Below are positions 19,749 through 27,842 of a stretch of 64,000 nt of DNA, one piece after another. The first letter of the stretch is position 1. The number at the start of each line of letters is the position of its first letter. The position numbers and the translations under genes are program-made. Source of the DNA: a virus; IMG/VR virus record IMGVR_UViG_3300010158_000027, positions 62,001 to 126,000 of that record. One strand, written 5' to 3'. Below the pieces are notes generated by a model, which made no database searches, was not told the DNA's origin, and saw only the letters and a list, made by a program, of their open reading frames with translations.

Positions 19749-20321
19749 ATGAAATTAATTTTAACAATATTATTTTTAACAGGTTTCTTCACATATTCTC
19801 AACAAGTCATTGAGATATGTGAGGGAGAATCTGTGTCTTATACATATTCGATTAATTCACAAATACCTATGAATTTTGATTGGGTAGTTAATGGCGATCA
19901 CTATTTGGTGGATGAGTTAACTATGGATTGGTCGGTTGCTGGGACATATGATATATCAGTAACAGGTTATTCCGTTAACGGAGATTGTCCATCTGATACC
20001 CAAAACTATAATGTTGTTGTTATTTTTTGTGAAGAAATGGTGTATTGGGTTCCTAATACATTTACACCAGACGATGATGAACATAATCAATATTTCTATC
20101 CTGTAATAACGGATGGTATTGATATTAATGATTTTACCTTTTTGATTTTTAATAGGTGGGGTGAGGTTATATGGGAATCTCATGATACCTCAGCTAAATG
20201 GGATGGGTATTATAAGGGAAAAAAATGTCAAGATGGGGTTTATATATGGAAGATGGTGTTTGGTATTAGTAGTAGTGATAAGAGAATCGATACACACGGA
20301 CATTTAAATATATTAAGATAA
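19749..20321 (+). CDS. short secreted protein ending in a type IX secretion type B (gliding-associated) C-terminal domain
   Basis: 190 residues with a Sec signal peptide (MKLILTILFLTGFFTYSQ). Residues 20-90 form one PKD-like domain. Residues about 98-190 match the gliding-motility-associated C-terminal domain: VPNTFTPDDDEHNQYFYP, then FLIFNRWGEVIWES, WDGYYKGKKCQDGVYIWKM and GHLNILR at the end. In host proteins this domain terminates very large adhesins; here it is fused to only one small domain. It is the last gene of the operon and would be secreted by the host type IX system. Confidence 0.9.
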   Translation: MKLILTILFLTGFFTYSQQVIEICEGESVSYTYSINSQIPMNFDWVVNGDHYLVDELTMDWSVAGTYDISVTGYSVNGDCPSDTQNYNVVVIFCEEMVYWVPNTFTPDDDEHNQYFYPVITDGIDINDFTFLIFNRWGEVIWESHDTSAKWDGYYKGKKCQDGVYIWKMVFGISSSDKRIDTHGHLNILR

Positions 20322-20352
20322 AATTAATGTGTGAGTTTTCCTAACCGACACA

Positions 20353-20360
20353 TATTTATA
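20353..20360 (+). promoter_or_regulatory. TATTTATA box upstream of HNH gene
   Basis: TATTTATA within the palindromic CATATTTATATG, ending 3 nt before the ATG at 20364. The spacing is shorter than at other sites, so its use as a promoter is less certain. Confidence 0.3.
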
Positions 20361-20363
20361 TGT

Positions 20364-20717
20364 ATGGAAAAGAAAAATAAGGTTGGTGGCGGTGGAAATA
20401 GACTAGCATACGAAAATGGACTTCTTAAATATATTAAATCTATTAGATTAACAAATGATGAAGTTTTTGTTGAAAACTCAACATACGCAAGACACCACAT
20501 TAAAAGACGAATAATTGAAGAGAATCTAGTTGATTACAAGTGTGATGAATGTGGTAATGTGGGTAGTTGGAATAATAAACCACTACCGTTGATTTTAGAC
20601 CACATAAATGGTATAAATAACGATAATAGGTTGGAAAATCTAAGATTTGTTTGTAGTAACTGCGATTCTCAATTACCAACCTATAAAAATAGGAGAGGTA
20701 GTAAAGGAAAAAAGTGA
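20364..20717 (+). CDS. HNH endonuclease
   Basis: 117 residues. Two Cys pairs (CDEC and CSNC) bracket the nuclease motif LILDHINGINNDNRLENLRFVC, a zinc-supported HNH fold. The N-terminal basic part (ARHHIKRRIIEENL) probably contacts DNA. It is a free-standing homing-type nuclease between the adhesin operon and the tRNA genes. The ATG at 20364 is preferred; a longer frame from 20331 adds eleven residues that overlap the TATTTATA box. Confidence 0.85.
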   Translation: MEKKNKVGGGGNRLAYENGLLKYIKSIRLTNDEVFVENSTYARHHIKRRIIEENLVDYKCDECGNVGSWNNKPLPLILDHINGINNDNRLENLRFVCSNCDSQLPTYKNRRGSKGKK

Positions 20718-20758
20718 TTGGGGGATGAAATTAATAGTCTGGTTTTATAAAACTAGGA

Positions 20759-20773
20759 TATTTATATAAACAA
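20759..20773 (+). promoter_or_regulatory. TATTTATA box upstream of the tRNA genes
   Basis: TATTTATA (20759-20766) followed by TAAACAA, ending 14 nt before the mature 5' end of tRNA-Ser. Because no protein is made here, this site supports a transcriptional role for the box. Confidence 0.55.
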
Positions 20774-20780
20774 TAACTTC

Positions 20781-20867
20781 GGAGAGTTGTCAGAGCCTGG
20801 TTTATCGAGACAGACTTGAAATCTGTTGTACTGAAAGGTACCGTAGGTTCGAATCCTACACTCTCCG
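20781..20867 (+). tRNA. tRNA-Ser (UGA)
   Basis: 87 nt with a 7-bp acceptor stem GGAGAGT / ACTCTCC and discriminator G, anticodon loop CTTGAAA (anticodon TGA), a long variable arm as expected of serine tRNAs, and the T-loop GGTTCGAATCC. No encoded CCA. Confidence 0.95.
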
Positions 20868-20885
20868 CTGAAGTACATCTAAATT

Positions 20886-20959
20886 GGGGGATTAGCTCAG
20901 CTGGCTAGAGCACCTGCCTTGCACGCAGGGGGTCAACGGTTCGACTCCGTTATCCTCCA
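20886..20959 (+). tRNA. tRNA-Ala (UGC)
   Basis: 74 nt. Acceptor stem GGGGGAT / ATCCTCC (one G-T pair) with discriminator A, D-arm GCTCAGCTGGCTAGAGC, anticodon loop CTTGCAC (anticodon TGC), T-arm CGGTTCGACTCCG. No encoded CCA. It follows tRNA-Ser by 18 nt, presumably in one transcript. Confidence 0.95.
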
Positions 20960-20990
20960 CTTTTAACCTTAAAAAGGATATTTATTACAT

Positions 20991-21716
20991 ATGATTGATG
21001 ATATTATAAGAAAAGCAATAAGGGAAGCAACATCTACGTCAGGGTCTGGTAGGGGTTCATACATCGCGCCCCTAACTAACGGCATTCGTAAATTTAAAGA
21101 TATCGATAATCAACCGTTCACCATACAGGTATCCAAATACGATTCACCATTTTTAGAATATGATAGTTACGATGGGTCAATGTCGACACCAAAAAAACAA
21201 ATCAAAAAAATAGAAAAACAGGCAGAAAAAATTACCAATTATATTACAAACCATCCTTACGCAACATTTAGTGATGATGACGGTAATGTTATAAATCAAA
21301 CGCCAGGTAAAGGTAAAAAATTCGTACCAATTAATGAGTGGGTTGATTTAAATAGTATTAATTTAAATGAGGATTTAGGTGTTTGGTTTGGTACTAAGAA
21401 AAAACCGAAGGGGTCTAAACAACCAAAAGGGCCGTGGGTTAATATATGTAGAAAAGTCGATGGTAAACATCCCCCTTGTGGTAGGTCAGAAACGGATAGT
21501 GGTGGATACCCTAAATGTCGAGCTGCCGGTGTTGCAGGAAAAATGTCTGACTCAGAAAAAAAATCAGCATGTCAACAAAAAAGAAGTGCAGAGAAAAAAG
21601 ATACACAAACAGGAAAGGGACAAAAACCTGTAATGACCCATTACGAACCAAAAAAGAAAAAGACTCAAAATGAGTCTTTAGAAATGATTGTTAGAAATAT
21701 TTTAAATAGTTTTTAA
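20991..21716 (+). CDS. Cys-containing phage protein (DUF5872-like C-terminal region)
   Basis: 241 residues. The N-terminal 120 residues are basic and unassigned. Residues about 150-215 contain WVNICRKVDGKHPPCGRSE, GGYPKCRAAGVAGKMS and KKSACQQKRSAEKK, a Cys/Lys-rich module that I associate with DUF5872-type phage proteins; its function is unknown. TATTTATT lies 4 nt before the ATG. The stop overlaps the stop of the convergent gene at 21713. Confidence 0.7.
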   Translation: MIDDIIRKAIREATSTSGSGRGSYIAPLTNGIRKFKDIDNQPFTIQVSKYDSPFLEYDSYDGSMSTPKKQIKKIEKQAEKITNYITNHPYATFSDDDGNVINQTPGKGKKFVPINEWVDLNSINLNEDLGVWFGTKKKPKGSKQPKGPWVNICRKVDGKHPPCGRSETDSGGYPKCRAAGVAGKMSDSEKKSACQQKRSAEKKDTQTGKGQKPVMTHYEPKKKKTQNESLEMIVRNILNSF

Positions 21717-22174
21717 CAGTAAGCTCCCGAACAATGTCTTTTACCGTCTAACCCTTTAATTTTTCCTTTACAGACTTGTACAGCGTGTCCATTTGAATAA
21801 GCTGAGGGCCAAACATCATATTTAGCTTTAGCCGATGCGATACCTCTCGAACAAAGTTTAGTTCCCACTTTCTTTTTACCCTCCTTAACCATATCTTTAT
21901 CATCAATATCCATTGATAATTCCATACCGTCTTTCTTGGTTTCATTCATTAAAAAATCAAATACTTGATCCATATTGTTTTTTGATTCAGAAATATGATC
22001 TTGAGCCCAATCATGACCATTGTCTAAGATTTTTTCAACCATACTTTCATCTAAATCTAAAAGTAAATCACACTGTCTTCTCATTTGTTCTAAATTAGAA
22101 AAAAACATATATCTGGATGATCCGTCATGTTCTTCTTTTAAAACTTTTTTAATTATTTTTGATAAATTGTCCAT
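21713..22174 (-). CDS. Cys-containing phage protein related in type to its convergent neighbour
   Basis: 153 residues. The N-terminal 100 residues are acidic and helical (MDNLSKIIKKVLKEEHDG...LLLDLDESMVEKIL). The C-terminal 50 residues are GTKLCSRGIASAKAKYDVW, SAYSNGHAVQVCKGKIKGL and HCSGAYC, a small Cys-containing domain seen in phage and bacterial proteins of unknown function. Last gene of the leftward structural block; it starts 1 nt after the preceding gene. Confidence 0.7.
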   Translation of the reverse strand: MDNLSKIIKKVLKEEHDGSSRYMFFSNLEQMRRQCDLLLDLDESMVEKILDNGHDWAQDHISESKNNMDQVFDFLMNETKKDGMELSMDIDDKDMVKEGKKKVGTKLCSRGIASAKAKYDVWPSAYSNGHAVQVCKGKIKGLDGKRHCSGAYC

Positions 22175-22175
22175 A

Positions 22176-23657
22176 TTATTTCTTGTTTACTATTTGGAAT
22201 TTTAATTCCCTTTTATACGTATCAACATTTCTATCCGTGTTAACTTTAATATCTATAAAATATTCATTAGGTATTTTATCTTTAGTGTCAAAAATAAAAT
22301 AATACCCATCAGATGTCTTATTTATCTGTGTCCAATCTTGGACTTGGACTTCAGTTTTACCACCCTCCTTAACGTAAATTCTGTAATATGCCTCAACTTT
22401 GTTTAAGAGTTGATTTGATGTATAGGCTTCTTTAATTGTTACATTAACTTTTCTAATGTCAGTATTGAGTATTTTTTCATCTTGTTTTATTCCGTCAAAA
22501 CTAAAACCATATATCTTAGGTTTAGAGTTTGTTGTACCGATTTGAAAGTTACCTCCCGTTTCTAAAAGTGCGAATTCGTTTTCAACATCACTAATAACTG
22601 TTCCGTTAATAGTTAAACCTTTCCAAGTGTCGTAATATAAACAAGGTACCAATGTTGAGGTTAATCCACTTACGTTAACCTTATAAACCCCCTTAGTTAC
22701 TAAACACGTTGATAGTGATGTGTATCCAGTTAAGACATTACCATTCATATCACTTATGTCGACAGTAGGTGGTGTATCTAAATTAATTGGGTTTCCGTTA
22801 TCAAACGCATATAAATAAAGATTATTATCGTTTCCTGCGTAAAATGAATTTCTATCGTCAAGTATTAAATCATCATATGATGTTTCTAAAAATGGTTCAT
22901 AAAAAGTTTGGGTGTGGGGTGAGAAAAATCCGACAGAGTAATTTTCAGTTAATCCTGATATGTTCTCAACTTGTGGGTAATATGCGACTCCCCATCCCGT
23001 CACTCCAGTAATCGAACCATCCAATACTCCGTTAATTTCGTTTGTCATATTAAATTCAATATCCTCATCTCCGAATTCAAAATGTTGTATATCAACTATA
23101 GTTAATGCCGAGTAATTAACGCCACTACCCGTTAACGTATTGTCGTTTTCATATATTCCATTTGTTGACCACCCACTAATAGTTGTTCTTTCAAACCAAT
23201 TTGTTGGTCTTTGTGAGAATGATCTATCATTAAGATTTGTAACCCCAAAATCAGTATAATCATACCCAACACCACTATCCCAAATTTGTGGGACTCCGGT
23301 TGATCCGGAAGTGTTAGGGATTCTAAATAATAATAAATCAAATGAGATAGCTCGTCTTCTACCTTGTGAGGTTTTATCATTAATAAGTTCGTTATCGAAA
23401 AACGAAGTATTCGTCATTCTAAGGGTGTGAGTTAAACCCGAATAACCATAACAATCTGTTGATATGGTACCACCGCTAATTTTATCTTGTAACCCATCTA
23501 AATCAACATTAAAAATGTAACGACTGTAACCCAATGGTATTGCGACATTATCGACCCTACCATAAAATAATTCAACAATGGGATTTCTACTCGTATTGGT
23601 ATACGAATTATAAATTAACGTGTTTGATTTGTTAAAATATGATTTGTGAATAGACAT
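22176..23657 (-). CDS. virion structural protein (tail/baseplate type)
   Basis: 493 residues, beta-rich with abundant Asn, Gly, Thr and Tyr. No signal peptide or enzymatic motif. Composition and position next to a gp5-like baseplate gene suggest a baseplate or tail-tip protein. The C-terminal 110 residues (VNVTIKEAYTSNQLLNKVEAYYRI...) look like an Ig-like domain. The late-type box TATTTATAATAAAAA lies 14 nt upstream of the start on the minus strand. Confidence 0.6.
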   Translation of the reverse strand: MSIHKSYFNKSNTLIYNSYTNTSRNPIVELFYGRVDNVAIPLGYSRYIFNVDLDGLQDKISGGTISTDCYGYSGLTHTLRMTNTSFFDNELINDKTSQGRRRAISFDLLLFRIPNTSGSTGVPQIWDSGVGYDYTDFGVTNLNDRSFSQRPTNWFERTTISGWSTNGIYENDNTLTGSGVNYSALTIVDIQHFEFGDEDIEFNMTNEINGVLDGSITGVTGWGVAYYPQVENISGLTENYSVGFFSPHTQTFYEPFLETSYDDLILDDRNSFYAGNDNNLYLYAFDNGNPINLDTPPTVDISDMNGNVLTGYTSLSTCLVTKGVYKVNVSGLTSTLVPCLYYDTWKGLTINGTVISDVENEFALLETGGNFQIGTTNSKPKIYGFSFDGIKQDEKILNTDIRKVNVTIKEAYTSNQLLNKVEAYYRIYVKEGGKTEVQVQDWTQINKTSDGYYFIFDTKDKIPNEYFIDIKVNTDRNVDTYKRELKFQIVNKK

Positions 23658-23671
23658 TAAAGTATTTTTAT

Positions 23672-23679
23672 TATAAATA
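23672..23679 (-). promoter_or_regulatory. late promoter box for the 22176-23657 gene
   Basis: On the minus strand TATTTATA followed by ATAAAAATAC, 14 nt before the ATG at 23657; fits TATTTATAnTAAAA. Confidence 0.55.
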
Positions 23680-23680
23680 C

Positions 23681-25258
23681 TTAGTTAATCCGAATATTAC
23701 CATTTAACACTTTGATATATGCTTCTTGCATTTTTTTAAGTACGTCATCAGTTGAAATTCCAGACCCTCGACTTATTGGGCTTGGGGGTAACATTGGGTA
23801 TGGGTGATCGTGAGTAATTAAAAAATTAACAATAATTTGTAATAGTTCCATCAATTCTTCCCCCCTAACCATCGAAGACGTGTTAGGTTCAATTACGTCC
23901 GTAAAGGTATTGCCCGTTATACCGTATATGGATTCGTCCAATACTATACTATCTTTGCCGGGTATTGATGTTTTATGACTTAAAAGGTAAAGTTGATCAG
24001 CTCCAAGAGTTGCTACGGTATTATCCGATTTTTCAAATTTAACTGGAACTATAACTTCATTCACCTCATCATATGGTAGTGGAGTTTTAAATCCCTTATA
24101 TACCGAACCATAACCTGGAGTTAAATCGGTTGGTGTAACCATAACCTCATTAATCAAACGAGACATATTTTCAACGGAGACTAAATCGATATTCCCCGAA
24201 AGGTCCGTTAACACGTTTCTAATTTGTTCATTTGGTCGATAATAAAAAGGAAATTGACTGTCTTTTTGTATATCACATATTTTTGTTGGGTCGGAATGAA
24301 ATTGTTTAATTACCCCCACTATGGTTTTTTTAAAATCATCAAAAGATAGTGCCTGTACGTTTAAATTATAAACAATCCCATACGAACTTTGCCCTGTTAA
24401 TGTGGTATCATAATCAAAAAACCCAACTTGAGTTTCATATGAGTTGGTCGTTGGTAACTGTATAATTCTTATACCCCCACTAAATATCCCAACACTTGAA
24501 TTCATTGTTGTACAATAATACTCAATTAAATATTTTAATTGGTCCTTTCTATCTACTAATTTTTTAAAGGATTCGGGTTCACCAAATTTTTGTATTTTAT
24601 CTAATTTAGAGAGCTGTAAAAACGCTCTGTTATTATTAACTGCCGGTACCTCACCTCTTTGAGCTTCTTTATGTTTTCCAGCCCTTAAAAGGATATCGTC
24701 TTTTTTAACTATTATATCGGCAGTATCTCGACCCTTTATTGCTATATCCATTGGTTCCGCAAATACCCCACGTTTGTATGGGTCTTTATATGTGCCGCCC
24801 GTGTTTTTAATGTTTGGTATACTTTGTAATGAATTATCATGCCCATCATCTAAACCACTTTTAGATGATCTATAATCTTCTTCTAAAATTGTCATTGGTG
24901 ATGAAAACGGACCAACCATATAGAATTTATTTCTACCTGTTGTTCTTTTTCTGTCGAAATATAAAATCATAACCCTTTCCGTTGGTTTGGGTACTTGATT
25001 TATAAAATAAGGTAAGAAGGGTAAAAACACAAATGGGTCTTTTGGTGACCACGGACCGTCCTTTTCTGACGTACTGTCGGGATTAAATCCATTTTTTATC
25101 GCTGACTTTTCAACCTGATCGACATTTTTTACTAATGGTTTAACCCTAACTCTTCCTATCATTAATGGGTCTTCATTATCCACACATACGCCCCAATAAA
25201 AATTTTGGGTCATATCTTGTGAAAATGAATCTACTTGTAGTATTTCGCCTTTAGACAT
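23681..25258 (-). CDS. baseplate hub/spike protein with N-terminal OB-fold (gp5/VgrG-like)
   Basis: 525 residues. The N-terminus FYWGVCVDNEDPLMIGRVRVKPL (about 20-42) is the typical start of the gp5/VgrG OB-fold, which sits at the baseplate centre. A beta-helix-like DDILLRAGKHKE motif occurs near residue 190, and THDHPYPMLPPSP occurs near the end. I see no lysozyme domain, unlike T4 gp5. It is the best baseplate assignment in this leftward block. Confidence 0.65.
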   Translation of the reverse strand: MSKGEILQVDSFSQDMTQNFYWGVCVDNEDPLMIGRVRVKPLVKNVDQVEKSAIKNGFNPDSTSEKDGPWSPKDPFVFLPFLPYFINQVPKPTERVMILYFDRKRTTGRNKFYMVGPFSSPMTILEEDYRSSKSGLDDGHDNSLQSIPNIKNTGGTYKDPYKRGVFAEPMDIAIKGRDTADIIVKKDDILLRAGKHKEAQRGEVPAVNNNRAFLQLSKLDKIQKFGEPESFKKLVDRKDQLKYLIEYYCTTMNSSVGIFSGGIRIIQLPTTNSYETQVGFFDYDTTLTGQSSYGIVYNLNVQALSFDDFKKTIVGVIKQFHSDPTKICDIQKDSQFPFYYRPNEQIRNVLTDLSGNIDLVSVENMSRLINEVMVTPTDLTPGYGSVYKGFKTPLPYDEVNEVIVPVKFEKSDNTVATLGADQLYLLSHKTSIPGKDSIVLDESIYGITGNTFTDVIEPNTSSMVRGEELMELLQIIVNFLITHDHPYPMLPPSPISRGSGISTDDVLKKMQEAYIKVLNGNIRIN

Positions 25259-25454
25259 TGCTTGTTCTCTTATTTATTTCTTCTAATATTTTATTATAAC
25301 TGTTTTCTGTGGATTCTAAATGGTATGTTAATTTTAATAATAAGTCTTTTGTTTTTTCAAAATCATTTTTTAAAAAATCCAATGTATTAACCAAATCTTT
25401 ATTTGATTTATTTCTATAGTCTTTAAGTATTTCTAAAATTTCTTCGTTTTTCAT
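25251..25454 (-). CDS. small coiled-coil protein
   Basis: 67 residues from the ATG at 25454 (MKNEEILEILKDYR...), almost wholly helical with heptad-like Leu spacing. A longer version starting at 25472 would overlap the upstream gene by 17 nt. It lies between two structural genes and overlaps the next start by 8 nt. Possibly a chaperone or connector of baseplate assembly; unassigned. Confidence 0.6.
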   Translation of the reverse strand: MKNEEILEILKDYRNKSNKDLVNTLDFLKNDFEKTKDLLLKLTYHLESTENSYNKILEEINKRTSNV

Positions 25455-25455
25455 T

Positions 25456-27447
25456 TTAATAAGATTTACCATATGATTTAACAGGTTTAGTTATTCCTGG
25501 ACCAGCGCCTAATGGTGGTACAAACACGGTTAAAGGTGGAATATATACCTCAGTTTTTCCGTTTTCAGCCTGTTCTTTAGTTTGTCCCTTCATCATCCCT
25601 AACATGGCAGCATTCATTAAGTTCTGCGACCCATCAGCGTTGGCGTCGGTAGGTAACCCCGATTTTTGTAAATTCTCAATTGTATTTGAAAAAGCACGGG
25701 TATCTGACACTCCACCTAAAAATTTAGCGCCAGCAAGCACAAACATGGGTAACCCTAACCCTAATTGACTTAATCCTAAATTTAATAACTTTAAAAGTTC
25801 ATCAATAATACTTTTACAGTTTCTATAATCGATTACAGCCTCACCTACCATCAGTAATATATAAATTATTGAGGCGTACATTGACAACTGTTTACTCTTA
25901 GCTTCTTTAACGATGTCTAATAAAATGGACTCAACTAAATGGGATATATTTTTTTTTATCAATGAAAAAATCTCATCAATAAAAAGTGAAATCATTCTTC
26001 TACCGAAGTTTACGATAAATTTTTTAAATTTTTTAAAGAACTCGGTAATATCCTCAAAGAACGCATCTAAAAACACTCCACCATTTTTGATGGACGCTTT
26101 AATCATAATCATAAATCCTAACATTACTTTTGGTGAAAGTATCGATTTTACTAGTAACATCGGTAAATTAGTTAACACTTCAGACAATACCGCACCATTT
26201 ATGTTAACGTCGGGACCCAATAAATTACTCCATCTTGGATCGTTAGACATACTATCAATACCATTAAAAAATAAATTTACCTTTGCCGCTGCCTTATGTT
26301 CGCTTATCACATCATTAAGTGTTTGTATTGTTGCTAATACGTTTAAGGGTAAGTTAATGGTATCACAATCCTCAAAGGTGATTAACCCATTTACTGTCTT
26401 CTCACATTTTTCTTCAATCTCCCTTAGTTCTTGTGGACTTATATCGAAAAATGAATCATCAATTAAATCTAAATCACTAAACTTCGCCGATCCGGATATA
26501 TCAATTTTTTTTGATGGGTCAGAACATAACCCCATAATTCTTTTCATAAAACGGATAAATGTTTCGATACCCGTTAAATCGTCTAGTGGTTTATTCATTG
26601 CGAACTCGAGAGACCCGAATAATTGTGATAAAATTGTTTGTATTAATGAATCCAAAGAAAAAACCTCGATACTACTAAAATAATCCCTTAAAAAGTCACT
26701 AACCTTTGTTTTACCACTCGGTTGGTTTAATAGAGTTATTTTAAAAAAGTCGTCATACTCCGTTAAACTGGTTACTGGGTCAACATAATTATCAACATAT
26801 TGTATATTCATTAACTGAGAACCTGAGGCTCCGATATATGACTGTCCGTATTGTGATTGAAAGGACTGACTAGAAACTAATCTTGAATACAGCTCTCTAT
26901 TCATTGAGTATGGTATTTGCCCATTTGGCGTGGTTTCAGATTCATAATAAAACTTACCGTTTTCATCCTCAAACGATACTTGTAATATTTTAAATAAATC
27001 AATATGTTTTAACTTAACGTATATATCTACGTCAACCATATTTTCATATGATTGTTCTTCAGAACACCCTATAGTCGTTATGATTTCGTCTATAAGTATT
27101 TCAGATATCTTATTTTTAGTGTTCTCAACTGCCATCATAAAAATAGTACCTAACTGATTAAAAGTTTGTGAGCTTTGTTTGGTATTACTTTGTAGTGTGG
27201 ACTTATATAACCCTAATAACTGATCAAATATCCCTGTTGTGTTATTTTTTCTTTTATTTTGTGATTTTGAATTTTTTTCTTTTAACTCTTTAACTTGTTT
27301 TGTTGTCTCACTTTTTTTCTTATCTATTTTTTCGCGTGACGACACCTTCTGTTTTTTTTTCTCCAGATCTTGATTCTCAACAACTGTTTGAAGTGCTGCG
27401 ACTTTGCCTTTTACTTTTTCGAATCCATCTTCATTATCTATACCCAT
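25456..27447 (-). CDS. large virion-associated protein, unknown
   Basis: 663 residues. The N-terminal 70 residues are Lys-rich coiled coil. The centre has mixed folds with a CSDPSKK segment. Residues about 420-590 contain several hydrophobic helices (LPMLLVKSILSPKVMLGFM, YASIIYILLMVGEAVI). The C-terminal 35 residues are Pro/Gly-rich (YIPPLTVFVPPLGAGPG). The hydrophobic helices could indicate a protein that inserts in membranes during DNA ejection, but this is inference. It is co-oriented with the baseplate genes. Confidence 0.6.
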   Translation of the reverse strand: MGIDNEDGFEKVKGKVAALQTVVENQDLEKKKQKVSSREKIDKKKSETTKQVKELKEKNSKSQNKRKNNTTGIFDQLLGLYKSTLQSNTKQSSQTFNQLGTIFMMAVENTKNKISEILIDEIITTIGCSEEQSYENMVDVDIYVKLKHIDLFKILQVSFEDENGKFYYESETTPNGQIPYSMNRELYSRLVSSQSFQSQYGQSYIGASGSQLMNIQYVDNYVDPVTSLTEYDDFFKITLLNQPSGKTKVSDFLRDYFSSIEVFSLDSLIQTILSQLFGSLEFAMNKPLDDLTGIETFIRFMKRIMGLCSDPSKKIDISGSAKFSDLDLIDDSFFDISPQELREIEEKCEKTVNGLITFEDCDTINLPLNVLATIQTLNDVISEHKAAAKVNLFFNGIDSMSNDPRWSNLLGPDVNINGAVLSEVLTNLPMLLVKSILSPKVMLGFMIMIKASIKNGGVFLDAFFEDITEFFKKFKKFIVNFGRRMISLFIDEIFSLIKKNISHLVESILLDIVKEAKSKQLSMYASIIYILLMVGEAVIDYRNCKSIIDELLKLLNLGLSQLGLGLPMFVLAGAKFLGGVSDTRAFSNTIENLQKSGLPTDANADGSQNLMNAAMLGMMKGQTKEQAENGKTEVYIPPLTVFVPPLGAGPGITKPVKSYGKSY

Positions 27448-27455
27448 AAGTAAAA

Positions 27456-27821
27456 TTATAATTTATAATTTTTATCGCCTGATTCTGTGTCTTTTTTAAT
27501 TAAACTTTGTAATAAATCATCATCCATATCTGACAAATTAAAACTCTCATCTTTAGATGACGATTGTTTTTCCCAAATGGTTGATTGTAATTTAGAAAGT
27601 GTTAATTTTTTTTCTATAGTGTCATTAACTATTTTTTGTTGTTCTTTAATGACTGGACCGATCAGTGTCATGTCCTCAGGGTCTTTTAGCATGGCTAACA
27701 TCTTATTTTGAATTCTAAGAGCTGTCGCCCTTTGTTCTACCAATTCATTATATATTTCCTGCATTAAAGACAATACGGAATCTTTATTTAATGAAATTTC
27801 TTTTTTTCTTGATCTACTCAT
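27456..27821 (-). CDS. small helical protein, unknown
   Basis: 121 residues, helical with a coiled-coil middle (LMQEIYNELVEQRATALRI...KLTLSKLQSTIWEKQ) and an acidic tail. It lies between the late sigma factor and the large virion-associated gene. TATTTATT lies immediately upstream on the minus strand (27826-27833). No family recognised. Confidence 0.65.
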   Translation of the reverse strand: MSRSRKKEISLNKDSVLSLMQEIYNELVEQRATALRIQNKMLAMLKDPEDMTLIGPVIKEQQKIVNDTIEKKLTLSKLQSTIWEKQSSSKDESFNLSDMDDDLLQSLIKKDTESGDKNYKL

Positions 27822-27842
27822 AATAAATAAATATTTGAGAAT

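Noticed and set aside
25913-26683. 256-codon plus-strand frame inside the large virion-associated gene
   Set aside because: Shadow of the Lys/Leu/Ile-rich minus-strand gene; it has Ser/Ile/Asn-biased nonsense composition and no start context.
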